A DNA stretch of 64,000 nt. Source: MED-G116 sp038147495 (GTDB lineage: Bacteria > Pseudomonadota > Alphaproteobacteria > Puniceispirillales > Puniceispirillaceae). Below, in pieces: positions 52,583 to 61,797 of this stretch (within the stretch, counting starts at the first letter, position 1; each line of letters starts with the position of its first letter). The translations under genes and the position numbers were made by a program. Where the stretch lies: the NCBI GenBank assembly GCA_038147495.1, contig JAYQTT010000002.1, forward strand, positions 186,001-250,000. Direction: 5' to 3'. The notes beneath the pieces were generated by a model. The model was not told where the DNA came from. It saw nothing but the letters and a program-made list of their open reading frames with translations, and searched no databases.

Positions 52583-53707
52583 TTGCGCCTCATCATATGT
52601 TGGTATAGCGGCGCGGATTGGGTCTTTGCAATTCGTTCTGCGGGCAAATCACCTGAGGCAATCAGGCTGTCATGTTTCAGACCAAACAAGAAAGAGTACC
52701 ATTCCCGCGCGAGTGGCGACTTCCAACGCCAAAGCAGTGTTTCAATCGCGTCCATCTGCTGTGCATCTGGCAGAGGCAGGGCTTGAACAACGTCACCAGT
52801 CAGGGCAGGTGCGTCAAAAAACGACGCCAGATAAAAGAAAGCATCGGGCACGCCACTATCGGCAAGGGCGGCGCGCCATGCGGCAACATCATCTCCAGCA
52901 CTCATAACCGCCAGCAGCAGCTTGTCAGTCTCTATCATGCCTGTGCCATTCAGCATGAGTTCACGGTTCATGCTTCGGCCTTTGTGTGGGCCGACAAACA
53001 GGCGCCGCGGGCAATAGTCGTTGCAATAGCGATTATCCCACAGCACCAGCCGCGCAAAACCGGCATCGGCGGCAAGGTCCTGTCCCGGCATCAGAGGGTT
53101 GTCTCCTGCAACAATTCTGTTGCCACAATGAAAGACTGGCGTTTTGGCCGGCAAGGCGCTGGCAAGATCAGAATAATGTGCCGTAGCCTCCCCCTCGTTT
53201 GAGGCGATCTCATCTGCATAGATTCGTGGGACGAGGGCCACAGGTTCACCAATGTCTTGGGCAAGGCGGTTCACTGTCGCGGCGTGACAACTGGCCTCGC
53301 TCATGCCTGGTGGGAAGTTGTCCGCAGAAGGGGCTTCGATGTCGTCAAACATCAATGCCAGCATATCGGCGCCCGCAGATTTTAGTTGATGTGACTTTTT
53401 AGAAAGGATGTCAAAGTCATTGGAATTATGCAGAAAGTTAAAATCAAGCCCAGGGGCAATGCCAGCAATGACAGCGATGTTCACAGCCTTTGCCTGCTGG
53501 CAGAATGCGGCGAAATTTTTGCACCATTCTTCATCCCAAAGGGTGCGCCATTCAACGCGATGGCGGCTGTCCTCCTTTGGCGCATAGAGATAGGCATTCA
53601 TCCCGAGTGAGGCCAGTTGATCAAGGATTTGCCTGCGTTCAGGACCATGTCAACAAGCGGCCATAATAGCCTTCAATATAGCCGCGCATATGTTGAGATG
53701 ATGTCAT
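52579..53707 (-). CDS. GH84-family beta-N-acetylglucosaminidase, apparent frameshift near the N-terminus
   Basis: The protein resembles the catalytic domain of GH84 hexosaminidases (O-GlcNAcase/hyaluronidase type). GMNAYLYAPKEDSRHRVEWR and the double aspartate in LALMFDDIEAPSADNF are the family signatures. The uninterrupted frame covers 52579-53601 and lacks the first strand. That missing start is found upstream in another frame from ATG 53707: MRGYIEGYYGRLLTW, which stops at 53639-53641 and is continued by PERRQILDQLASLGMNAY one base out of frame. One extra base between 53641 and 53650 explains this. A sequence error or a recent mutation cannot be told apart. It may act on peptidoglycan sugars. 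Confidence 0.82.
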
Positions 53708-53816
53708 GGTCGCAGTGTGGCCTGTTTTGCCACGGCACGCCAGCCCAAATCCCCGCTATCATGCCTCTTCAGACCGTCCGCCATGGCGCACCATCAATCA
53801 TCTCTGACGGCATAGG

Positions 53817-54347
53817 TCACTTTGGGGGTGGGGAATTGCTGATTGAAATTGCCGAGCGTGTGTTAGCTCGTTTCAGCATTTCGAGCATGTCATGCTGTAA
53901 AATGGCGACACATCCGGCGGTAAAGGCTGTGTCTTGTTCACAGAGGTGAAAGAAAATTGCACTGCCACGCCCGGCTTGAGGCGGATCATCATTATAGCCA
54001 AGCACAACAAGCAGATCATAGCGGTTATCATCTCGCCATAATGTCTCATGACGCGCTGCAAAAGGACGTTTGATCAGACAGTTATACGCCGGATCATCGG
54101 GATCGTCGCACCAGCCAAGGTCTGGCGTGATCGCGTATGTGGGCAGATCGGATGGAGGTGCCTCAAGCCTGTCGGGGCGATAATAGAGACATCGCATCGG
54201 CCATGTGCCAATTGGCGTTGCCATGTCGCCTTCACGTTTTTTGTCAGCATCAATCATACCGGTTTTGCCGATGATACAGCTGGACCGGATGTGGCCATTA
54301 TCGAGCTCATAGCCGTCCAAAGATGATGTAACACGCCAGATATCCAT
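53817..54347 (-). CDS. L,D-transpeptidase (YkuD) family protein
   Basis: The protein is a small YkuD-domain enzyme with the likely catalytic His/Cys pair in GSAIFFHL and FTAGCVAI, spaced as in the short subclass of proteobacterial YkuD proteins. The N-terminal half contains KKREGDMATPIGTWPM, a typical feature. ATG 54347 gives 176 aa; an in-frame start at 54383 is possible. No signal peptide is seen, so a cytoplasmic murein-peptide role or unrecognised export must be assumed. It lies upstream of the GH84 and dipeptidase genes on the same strand. Confidence 0.85.
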   Translation of the reverse strand: MDIWRVTSSLDGYELDNGHIRSSCIIGKTGMIDADKKREGDMATPIGTWPMRCLYYRPDRLEAPPSDLPTYAITPDLGWCDDPDDPAYNCLIKRPFAARHETLWRDDNRYDLLVVLGYNDDPPQAGRGSAIFFHLCEQDTAFTAGCVAILQHDMLEMLKRANTRSAISISNSPPPK

Positions 54348-54566
54348 GTGTGAAAGCCTGCCGACAACCACAGGCAAGGTCAAGTTTCACAAATTCGAGA
54401 GGAGACTGGCCAAAACCTGCCGTTCCTTCAAATTCTGGCTTATTAAAGCGGTGCAAGATAGGGAATTGCGCTCATGGGCGAAATGCGCATAGCATAAAGT
54501 CATTAAACTAGTGACTTGGCATATGCAGATTTATGCCTTTTTGTGACACGCCATGGGGAGGAATGC

Positions 54567-55955
54567 ATGGCCAACGGACAAAGTACCCCGTCTTCGGGGC
54601 TTATCGGTGATTTTTTTACATCTTATTTTGAACCGCGAATGGCGCGGATTTTGTTGCTGGGCATGATCAGCGGCCTGCCGTGGGTTCTGATTGCAACGTC
54701 ATTGTCTCTTTGGCTCAAGGAAGACGGGTTATCACGAAGCACGATCGGTTGGGCAGGTCTGATTTTTGGTGTCTACGCCATCAATTTCTGGTGGGCGCCG
54801 CTGATCGACAGATTGCGAATCCCTGTGCTAACCGAACGTCTTGGCCATAGAAAGGCGTGGATTGTCACCCTGCAGGCGGTGATATTGGCCTGTCTTGTGT
54901 TCTGGTCAACGCTGGAACCATCGGCATCGCTTGCACTTGTCATTGGTGCCGGTTTGGTGATTGCGGTATGTTCCGCCAGTCAGGACATCACCATTGACGC
55001 GCTGCGCATTGAGCAGATCGATAAGGACGATAATCGTGGCATGGCAGCCGGTGCCGCTGTCGCCGTTGTTGGTTGGTGGTCCGGGTACAAGCTTGGCGGT
55101 ATGGTGGCGCTGCTTTTGGCGGATAAATTGCAGGCCATGGGCATCGAAAACTATTGGCAGATGACCTTCCTGTTCCTTGGCGTAATTGTGGTGTTGTGCA
55201 ATCTCGCGCTGTTGTTTGTGCCGGAAACCGGTACTGATGAGCGCGCAGCAAGTCAGCGTGCGGCGCAACAAGCGATGGCCGACAAGATGGGCGGGCAGGG
55301 ACCAATCGTCCAGCTCGCAAGTTTCTTTGTCACCACGATTGTTGACCCGTTATGGTCATTTTTCCGTAAGAACGGACTGCAAATCGGTATCCTCATTCTC
55401 GCCTTCATCTTCCTTTTCAAGATTGGCGAGGCTTTCATGGGCAAGATGTCGATCGTTTTCTATAAGGAAGTCGGTTTCTCAAAATCCGATATTGCGATCT
55501 ACTCAAAAGGCCTTGGCTGGATCACAACGGTTGTTTTCACACTGATTGGCGGGTTTGTCGCCTTGCGGTCAGGCGTGGTGCGTGCGCTTCTGGTTTCGGG
55601 TATCGCGATGGCGGGAACAAACCTGCTGTTCAGTGTGCTGGCATGGGTTGGACCAAATGAATTGTTGTTCGCCTTTGCCGTGATCGCCGATGATTTGGCA
55701 GCGGCCTTTGCCACTGTTGCGTTTGTGACGTTTATTTCACTGCTGGTTGATCGCAATTACACGGCAACGCAATATGCGCTTCTGGCGTCTATCGGAACGC
55801 TTGGGCGGACGTTGCTGGCGTCATCGTCAGGAGCGCTCGTTGATTGGCTGGAAGGGGACTGGGGAATGTTCTTTATCATCACCACATTGATGGTGATCCC
55901 ATCTTTGATCCTCTTGTGGCGATTGAGGTCACGTCTCGATGGCATTCAGAATTAG
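54567..55955 (+). CDS. ampG: AmpG-like muropeptide permease (MFS)
   Basis: This major-facilitator protein resembles AmpG, which imports GlcNAc-anhydromuropeptides for cell-wall recycling. Family features are GMISGLPWVLIATSLSLWLK in the first helix, WAPLIDRLRIPVLTERLGHR and ASQDITIDALRIE. About twelve to fourteen hydrophobic segments are visible. ATG 54567 follows GGGAGGAA; an upstream in-frame start at 54516 has none. The protein has 462 aa. Its neighbours are peptidoglycan hydrolases, supporting the assignment. It converges with the amidase-NlpC/P60 gene. Confidence 0.9.
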   Translation: MANGQSTPSSGLIGDFFTSYFEPRMARILLLGMISGLPWVLIATSLSLWLKEDGLSRSTIGWAGLIFGVYAINFWWAPLIDRLRIPVLTERLGHRKAWIVTLQAVILACLVFWSTLEPSASLALVIGAGLVIAVCSASQDITIDALRIEQIDKDDNRGMAAGAAVAVVGWWSGYKLGGMVALLLADKLQAMGIENYWQMTFLFLGVIVVLCNLALLFVPETGTDERAASQRAAQQAMADKMGGQGPIVQLASFFVTTIVDPLWSFFRKNGLQIGILILAFIFLFKIGEAFMGKMSIVFYKEVGFSKSDIAIYSKGLGWITTVVFTLIGGFVALRSGVVRALLVSGIAMAGTNLLFSVLAWVGPNELLFAFAVIADDLAAAFATVAFVTFISLLVDRNYTATQYALLASIGTLGRTLLASSSGALVDWLEGDWGMFFIITTLMVIPSLILLWRLRSRLDGIQN

Positions 55956-55987
55956 GGGCTGCGCACAGTGAGGCTGTGAGGTGGTGA

Positions 55988-57181
55988 TCACTCGCCAGTG
56001 AGGCGAAAGATGTCTGCCTCACTGCCTGTCGCTGTGGCAAGACGGGGCAGGGCGAGGCTTATAGCCTCGCTTGCTACCGCATGATGATGTGCGTTTGCAT
56101 GCAGGATATGCGTTGCTGACTGGCAGATCGCAACATGGCCCGGCCAGAACAACAGATCACCACGCTGCATCTCTTCACCCATCTTGACCGACTTGCCGTG
56201 TTGGCGTGCCCACTCCCGTTGGGGCCCGCTGTCACGGGGGCAGGCGATGCCTGCCGTCTGCAACGAAAGCTGGACAAGCGCTGAACAATCGATGCCTGAC
56301 GCGCTTCGTCCGCCCCATAAATAGGGCACGCCGACAAGATTTTCGGCTGCAGAGATATAGTCATTGGCGTAATGGCCCAAATCACAGCACGCAATCGCCG
56401 GTATGAACCCTCTACGGCCTCCGGGGAGGTTGAGACGGTGCCAGTCCGCATTACTCGCCTCAACCCGCACCAGTGAGCCCAGTGAGAGACGTAACAAAGC
56501 GGGTGATTTGACATCTTGTTGGCTGGTGACATGCACCGACGCCACGGCAATTCTGGCGTTGGGGGCATGGTCATAGCCTGTAGCTGTGTCCTGCTTGATC
56601 CAGCCTTCATAGCCATCAGTATCAAGGCGCACTTTGTAATAGCCGGGCGCAAGGCCAAGAATTCTGGCGCGTTCACCGAACAATATTTCGGTATCAAGTC
56701 CGGCATCCGCCGAGGGGGTGTTGTAGAGCGGGGCGGTGGTCGCGATGATCGTCAGATATTGTTCTCCCGCCTTGCCGGTGCGCTCCTGCCACCATTTTCC
56801 GACATCAAAATTTGGGCAAGTCTTGTGCGTTTCGACCGCATCACGATGGCCAAGCACAATGGCGCCGGGATATTTGCTTTGCCACCGCCGCAATAAGGCT
56901 TCGAGGCTGTGCATCTGGGCATCGGTGAAGCTGTTCCTGCCAATCAGACAGACACCAAGGCTGTGATCATTGACGCCTTTGACATGCGCGCCTTGCCAAT
57001 ATTCGGGGCGTCCAGCTTCGCACAGCCCATCGCGGCCAATGACATAATGATAGCCAACCCCGTCCCAGCCAAAGCCAAGATGCATGTCCTGAATGTCTAT
57101 TGCGCGCAACGGCTGATCATCCGGCGTGTCCGAACAATGGACAACAAGCAGCTTTATGGCATCAGGCTGTAAAGGCGGCAT
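55988..57181 (-). CDS. N-acetylmuramoyl-L-alanine amidase fused to SH3 and NlpC/P60 domains
   Basis: Three modules are seen. Residues 1-150 are an Amidase_2/PGRP-like zinc amidase with LLVVHCSDTPDDQPL, GYHYVIGRDG and GHRDAVETHKTCPNFDVGKW. The middle has one or two bacterial SH3-like repeats (GERARILGLAPGYYKVRL, YEGWIK; LGSLVRVEASNADWHRLNLP). The C-terminal NlpC/P60 peptidase has its cysteine in GIDCSALVQLSLQTAG and histidine in GHVAIC. The protein could cut both the muramyl-alanine amide and the D-Glu-diamino acid bond. No signal peptide is evident, in keeping with recycling of imported muropeptides. ATG 57181 gives 397 aa; the frame opens at 57244. Confidence 0.87.
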   Translation of the reverse strand: MPPLQPDAIKLLVVHCSDTPDDQPLRAIDIQDMHLGFGWDGVGYHYVIGRDGLCEAGRPEYWQGAHVKGVNDHSLGVCLIGRNSFTDAQMHSLEALLRRWQSKYPGAIVLGHRDAVETHKTCPNFDVGKWWQERTGKAGEQYLTIIATTAPLYNTPSADAGLDTEILFGERARILGLAPGYYKVRLDTDGYEGWIKQDTATGYDHAPNARIAVASVHVTSQQDVKSPALLRLSLGSLVRVEASNADWHRLNLPGGRRGFIPAIACCDLGHYANDYISAAENLVGVPYLWGGRSASGIDCSALVQLSLQTAGIACPRDSGPQREWARQHGKSVKMGEEMQRGDLLFWPGHVAICQSATHILHANAHHHAVASEAISLALPRLATATGSEADIFRLTGE

Positions 57182-57291
57182 CGACAAATCCAGAGCGGTT
57201 GTTTGCTGGCGATATGCGTCTTGCCAACTATAGCCAAGACACATTCGGAATAACAGAATTCATAGAATATTTTGGGATGTTTGTATTGAAA

Positions 57292-57324
57292 ACGGGCAAT
57301 CCCGGTTTTGCCGAAATTGCCCGT
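57292..57324 (-). terminator. Intrinsic terminator after the glutamine-synthetase-type gene
   Basis: A perfect 9-bp stem (ACGGGCAAT and ATTGCCCGT on the plus strand) with an inner CGG/CCG pair lies 27 bases beyond the glnT/gmaS stop. On the minus strand it is followed by TTTT. On the plus strand a run of six T follows, so it could also stop transcription from the other direction. Confidence 0.75.
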
Positions 57325-57351
57325 CATTTTTTCAAAAATGCTGCTGGCAGA

Positions 57352-58659
57352 TTACACGTCGAGCGTGTTGTCCTTCTCCCATTTTGAAAAATGAGCAACG
57401 TAGGAATTCCACTCTTGCATCTTCATTTTCAAATAGGCGGCAGAAAATTCATCGCCAAGCATCGCCTTGAGGCCTTTGTTTTTGTCAAATTCACGAAGCG
57501 CATCAAGCAAGTTCAATGGCAGCTTGGGTGCGCCACGAACCTTGTGACCTTCGGCATACATATCAATATCATAGCGTTTGCCGGGGTCGGCGTTGGTGCG
57601 CAAGCCGTCAAGACCCGCAGCAATGATGACCGCCTGCAGCAAATAGGGGTTCACCGCGCCATCGGCGAGGCGCAGTTCAAACCGCCCCGGACCCGGAACA
57701 CGCACCATATGGGTCCGGTTATTGCCGGTCCAAGTGACTGTATTTGGTGCCCATGTGGCGCCAGAGGTGGTGCGTGGTGCATTGATCCGCTTGTAGCTGT
57801 TGACAGTCGGGTTAGTGATCGCAGCCAATGCGCTGGCATGTTTCATAATTCCACCGAGGAAATTACGTCCCCGCGCCGACAGGCCAAGCTCCATGCTGTC
57901 GTCGGCAAACATGTTCACCTTGCCGGCTTTGTCCCATACAGAAATATGCGCATGACAACCATTACCTGTCAGCCCTTCGACAGGCTTTGGCATGAAGGTG
58001 GCACGATAGCCGTGCTTCTCGGCAATCGATTTGGTCATGAACTTGAAAAAGCTGTGCTTGTCAGCCGTGTTCATCACATCGTCAAATTCCCAGTTCATTT
58101 CAAACTGGCCGTTGGCGTCTTCATGATCGTTCTGGTAGGGGCCCCATCCCAGTTCCAGCATATAGTCGCAAATCTCGGAAATGACGTCATAGCGGCGCAT
58201 CAGGGCCTGTTGGTCGTAACAGGGCTTTATGGCTGTATCATACTCATCGGAAATTTGCTCGCCATCTGGCGTTAACAGGAAAAATTCGGCTTCGACGCCT
58301 GTTTTGACATGAAGTCCATCTTTTGCGGCCTCGGCAATAAGAGTACGAAGCACATTACGCGGCGCTTGGGCGACTGGTTCATCTTCCATGATGCAGTTCG
58401 CCGCAACCCAGGCAACTTCTGGCTTCCATGGCAGTTGAATGACGGAATTCGGATCAGGAATCGCCAGCATATCGGGGTATGCAGGCGTGTGGTCAAACCA
58501 TGTGGCAAAGCCTGCAAAGCCTGCGCCATCAACTTGCATATCGGCAATCGCCTGTGCCGGCACCAGTTTTGCACGTTGCCCACCGAACATGTCGGTGTAG
58601 GAAATCATAAAATATTTTACGCCTTTGTCTTTTGCAAAGGTTGCAAGATCGATACTCAT
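57352..58659 (-). CDS. glnT: Type III glutamine synthetase (GlnT) / gamma-glutamylmethylamide synthetase
   Basis: The protein has the glutamine-synthetase catalytic fold: the N-terminal DMFGGQRAKLVPAQAI region and GVEAEFFLL metal-binding glutamates. Further on are NGCHAHISVW and the ATP/substrate loop GRFELRLADGAVNPYLLQA. At 435 aa it belongs to the GlnT group found next to glutamate-synthase-like GlxBCD/MgsABC genes. In methylotrophs the corresponding enzyme, GmaS, couples methylamine rather than ammonia to glutamate. The three upstream subunits make GmaS attractive here, but sequence alone does not separate the two. AGGGAGGGAT precedes the ATG. A terminator follows. Confidence 0.88.
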   Translation of the reverse strand: MSIDLATFAKDKGVKYFMISYTDMFGGQRAKLVPAQAIADMQVDGAGFAGFATWFDHTPAYPDMLAIPDPNSVIQLPWKPEVAWVAANCIMEDEPVAQAPRNVLRTLIAEAAKDGLHVKTGVEAEFFLLTPDGEQISDEYDTAIKPCYDQQALMRRYDVISEICDYMLELGWGPYQNDHEDANGQFEMNWEFDDVMNTADKHSFFKFMTKSIAEKHGYRATFMPKPVEGLTGNGCHAHISVWDKAGKVNMFADDSMELGLSARGRNFLGGIMKHASALAAITNPTVNSYKRINAPRTTSGATWAPNTVTWTGNNRTHMVRVPGPGRFELRLADGAVNPYLLQAVIIAAGLDGLRTNADPGKRYDIDMYAEGHKVRGAPKLPLNLLDALREFDKNKGLKAMLGDEFSAAYLKMKMQEWNSYVAHFSKWEKDNTLDV

Positions 58660-58717
58660 GCCTTCATCCCTCCCTTTTTATTTCCGCGGGCGTTGTTACC
58701 CCCGACAGAATCAATCT

Positions 58718-60057
58718 CTAGAAGCCGCCGGTTCCGGGGATCCAGTCAGTTCCTGATAATGGGACGCCAGCCATCGCTGCCGCCTCTATCGTTAATGCGC
58801 ACAAATCCTCTGGTTCGAGATTGTGCACATGATTCTTACCACAGGCCCGCGCGATGGTCTGCGCTTCCAGTGTCATCACTTTTAGATAATTGCGTAATCT
58901 TCGGCCACCTTCAACCGGATCAAGCCGCGCCATTAATTCTGGTGATTGCGTTGTGATGCCAGCAGGGTCATTTCCCTCGTGCCAGTCATCATAGGCACCG
59001 GCGGTGGTGCCAAGTGCGTTATATTCGCTTTCCCAGCGCGGGTCATTGTCGCCAAGTGCGATCATCGCCGCGGTGCCAATCGACACTGCGTCAGCCCCAA
59101 GGGCGAGCGCCTTGGCAACATCAGCACCAGTCCGGATGCCGCCTGAGATGATGAGCTGTACCTCACGATGCATGCCAAGATCCTGCAACGCCCTCACCGC
59201 AGGCCGGATACAGGCAAGCGTGGGTTGGCCAACATGTTCAATGAAAACATCCTGTGTCGCCGCCGTGCCACCCTGCATGCCATCAACAACCACAACGTCT
59301 GCTCCTGCTTTGACGGCGAGCGTGGTATCGAAATAGGGGCGGGCACCACCCACCTTCACATAGATCGGTTTTTCCCAATTGGTGATTTCACGCAATTCGA
59401 GAATCTTGATCTCAAGGTCGTCCGGGCCGGTCCAATCTGGATGCCTGCATGCAGAACGCTGGTCGATTCCCGGCGGCAGGTTGCGCATTTCCGCGACACG
59501 GTCACTGATTTTCTGGCCAAGCAACATACCGCCGCCACCCGGTTTTGCCCCTTGCCCAACGACGACTTCAATCGCATCGCAGCGGCGCAAATCATCAGGG
59601 TTCATACCGTAACGAGACGGCAGATATTGATAGACAAGTTTTTTTGAATGTCCGCGCTCTTCCTCGGTCATGCCACCGTCACCCGTGGTGGTTGAGGTTC
59701 CGGCCATGGTCGCACCACGTCCAAGCGCCTCTTTCGCTGGCCCGGAGAGGGCGCCAAAGCTCATTCCTGCGATGGTAATCGGGATTTCGAGTTCGATTGG
59801 CTTCTTCGCGAAACGGGTTCCAAGCGTGACATTGGTCTCGCATTTCTCACGATAGCCTTCCAGCGGATAGCGTGACACCGATGCGCCCAAAAACAGCAGA
59901 TCGTCAAAATGGGGGACCTTACGCTTGGCACCACCACCACGGATGTCATAGATGCCGGTAGCGGCTGCACGTCTGATTTCCGCATTGATCGGGTTGCTGA
60001 AGGTTGAAGACTGGATGGGAACCGTGCGAGGCGGCGTGTTTTTGAATTCTCTTTCAT
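58718..60057 (-). CDS. mgsC: N-methylglutamate-synthase-type FMN subunit (MgsC/GlxD), apparent frameshift after the start
   Basis: This is a stand-alone glutamate-synthase catalytic domain with FMN and iron-sulfur sites (GMQGGTAATQDVFIEHVG, SGGIRTGADVAKALALGAD, GQGAKPGGGGMLLG). The uninterrupted frame contains the conserved N-terminal region NTPPRTVPIQSSTFSNPINA but has no ATG before a stop at 60070; its first usual start is TTG 59890, inside conserved sequence. ATG 60057 (MKENSK), with AAGGA upstream, is one base out of frame. One missing base in the five-T run at 60039-60043 (poly-A on the coding strand) would join them to about 447 aa. It is likely a sequencing or slippage indel. Confidence 0.87.
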
Positions 60058-60067
60058 CTTCAAATCC

Positions 60068-60751
60068 TTAATAGGCCGCAGCGTTGTCGATGTTGAAATG
60101 ATACAGTTCTCTTGCAGACCCATAGCGGGTGAATTCTTCGGGTTTTGCGTCGGCGCCTGCCTGATCAAGCAAATCCTGCAACAGCGCAATATGTTCGGGC
60201 CGCATTTCCTTTTCGATGCAATCTGCACCAAGGCTTTTGACTTTGCCGCGGACAAACAGGCGTGCCTCATAGAGCGAGTCGCCAAGCGCATCACCGGCAT
60301 CGCCCAAAACTACGAGATTGCCTGACTGGGCCATGAATGCCGACATATGGCCGATATTGCCGTGCACAACGATGTTAATTCCCTTCATGGAAATGCCGCA
60401 ACGTGAAGAGGCATTACCCTTGATCACCAGCAAGCCACCACGCCCGGTGGCACCGGCATATTGGCTGGCGTCACCTTCGATGACGACTTTGCCTGACATC
60501 ATGTTTTCCGCAACGCCCGGGCCAACAGAGCCCTTTACCGTGATCGTGGCCTGTTTGTTCATCCCGCCGCAATAATAGCCCGTGGAACCTTTAACGGTGA
60601 CGTCTATTGGCGCGTCCAGCCCGACAGCAATCGCATGGCTGCCGCGCGGATTAACGATTTCCCAGCTTGTCTGGTTGGTGCTGTCCTTCTGGCTTTGCAG
60701 CGTCTGATTCAGCGTGCGCAGGCCTTCGGCTTCAAGATCAAAAATCTGCAT
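60068..60751 (-). CDS. mgsB: N-methylglutamate-synthase-type GXGXG subunit (MgsB/GlxC)
   Basis: The protein is a stand-alone GXGXG beta-helix domain like the C-terminal domain of glutamate synthase large subunit. Repeating glycine turns are visible: GSTGYYCGGMNKQATITVKG, MMSGKVVIEGDASQYAGA, RGGLLVIKGNASSRCG and GNLVVLGDAGDALG. It provides structure between the glutaminase and FMN subunits. ATG 60751 starts one base after the mgsA stop, giving 227 aa; the frame opens upstream at 60859 inside mgsA. The order mgsA-mgsB-mgsC followed by the synthetase is that of methylamine/N-methylglutamate clusters. Confidence 0.9.
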   Translation of the reverse strand: MQIFDLEAEGLRTLNQTLQSQKDSTNQTSWEIVNPRGSHAIAVGLDAPIDVTVKGSTGYYCGGMNKQATITVKGSVGPGVAENMMSGKVVIEGDASQYAGATGRGGLLVIKGNASSRCGISMKGINIVVHGNIGHMSAFMAQSGNLVVLGDAGDALGDSLYEARLFVRGKVKSLGADCIEKEMRPEHIALLQDLLDQAGADAKPEEFTRYGSARELYHFNIDNAAAY

Positions 60752-60752
60752 G

Positions 60753-61649
60753 TCAGTGTTTCCAGAAATATACGGTTGCAGGTTCGGGTTCCCAAACGCG
60801 GGCGTTGTCGATATCGGGCAGGTTAACAAGGGCTCGGTATTCCGAACCAAACGCGACATAGCGATCGGTTTCCGCCATTACTGCGGGTTTGCACGCAATC
60901 GGATCACGTAAAACGCCAAAGCCGTCTCGGGTGCCAACGACAAAGGTAAAGAACCCGTCCAGTTCATTCAGGCCGGTTTCAAGAGCCTCGCCAAGAGATG
61001 CGCCTTGACCCATCTTGTAGGTCAAATATGCCGCGGCAACCTCGGAGTCATTGTCTGTTTCAACATGCACGCCATTATATTTCAATTTGCGGCGCAGACT
61101 GTTGTGATTGGAGAGCGAGCCATTGTGCACAAGACATTGATCCGCACCGGTTGAGAAGGGGTGTGCGCCCATCGTTGTCACCGCAGATTCAGTCGCCATC
61201 CGGGTGTGGCCTATACCATGTGTACCAGCCATGCCGGCGATATCAAAGCGGGCGGCAACGTCACGCGGCAACCCCACTTCCTTGTAGATTTCTATAACTT
61301 CGCCAGCGCTCATAATCTTGACGTCCGGACGAAGTGCGGCCAGTGCCTCGCGCACCTCCGTCACCCTATCCGCGGGGATATTGAGCACGGCATGTGTATC
61401 GATCTGACGAAGGCTTGCATCGCACCCAAGATGGTTTGCAATCTCCTTGTCAAGGTTGGCAAAATCTGCGTCTGGAGCGCGAGATTGTAGGGTGACTTTA
61501 CTCCATTTGTCCTTGCCGCTGCCATAAATGGCGATGCCCGCACTATCAGGCCCACGATCCGACATGGTTACCAGCATTTCGCTCAGCAGCGCGCCAAGCT
61601 GTGGTTCAAGAGACTTGTCTTTTAGAAATAATCCAACGATGCCGCACAT
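60753..61649 (-). CDS. mgsA: N-methylglutamate-synthase-type amidotransferase subunit (MgsA/GlxB)
   Basis: This class II glutamine amidotransferase domain releases ammonia (or methylamine from gamma-glutamylmethylamide) for the FMN subunit. The nucleophile is Cys 2 exposed after Met removal in MCGIVGLFLKD. Other motifs are SDRGPDSAGIAI, GIGHTRMATESAVTTMGAHP and VHNGSLSNHNSLRRKL. ATG 61649 is chosen because the cysteine must be second; the frame is open to 61664. The protein has 298 aa. It is the first gene of the operon, with a clear promoter about 40 bases upstream. Confidence 0.92.
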   Translation of the reverse strand: MCGIVGLFLKDKSLEPQLGALLSEMLVTMSDRGPDSAGIAIYGSGKDKWSKVTLQSRAPDADFANLDKEIANHLGCDASLRQIDTHAVLNIPADRVTEVREALAALRPDVKIMSAGEVIEIYKEVGLPRDVAARFDIAGMAGTHGIGHTRMATESAVTTMGAHPFSTGADQCLVHNGSLSNHNSLRRKLKYNGVHVETDNDSEVAAAYLTYKMGQGASLGEALETGLNELDGFFTFVVGTRDGFGVLRDPIACKPAVMAETDRYVAFGSEYRALVNLPDIDNARVWEPEPATVYFWKH

Positions 61650-61687
61650 GCACCATGACTCCATCCAACGGGGTTACGATAGGTCTG

Positions 61688-61715
61688 ATCATACGCCAAC
61701 AGGCAAAACTCTCAA
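61688..61715 (-). promoter_or_regulatory. Sigma-70-type promoter for the mgsA-mgsB-mgsC-glnT operon
   Basis: On the minus strand TTGAGA (61715-61710) and TATGAT (61693-61688) are separated by 16 bases, each one or two bases from consensus. The mgsA start is 39 bases downstream. The flanking sequence holds CTCAA and TTGAG inverted arms that the upstream cupin-HTH regulator could recognise. Confidence 0.6.
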
Positions 61716-61797
61716 GAAACTTTTATTCTTATTGAGATATTTTTTTGGGCAAGCGAAACATTGGTCAAATTCGCCAGAATCAGAGGCTTTGGGACGT

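Noticed and set aside
57391..58275. Open frame of 294 codons opposite the glutamine-synthetase-type gene
   Set aside because: No family features; it is a shadow of a strongly conserved gene on the other strand.
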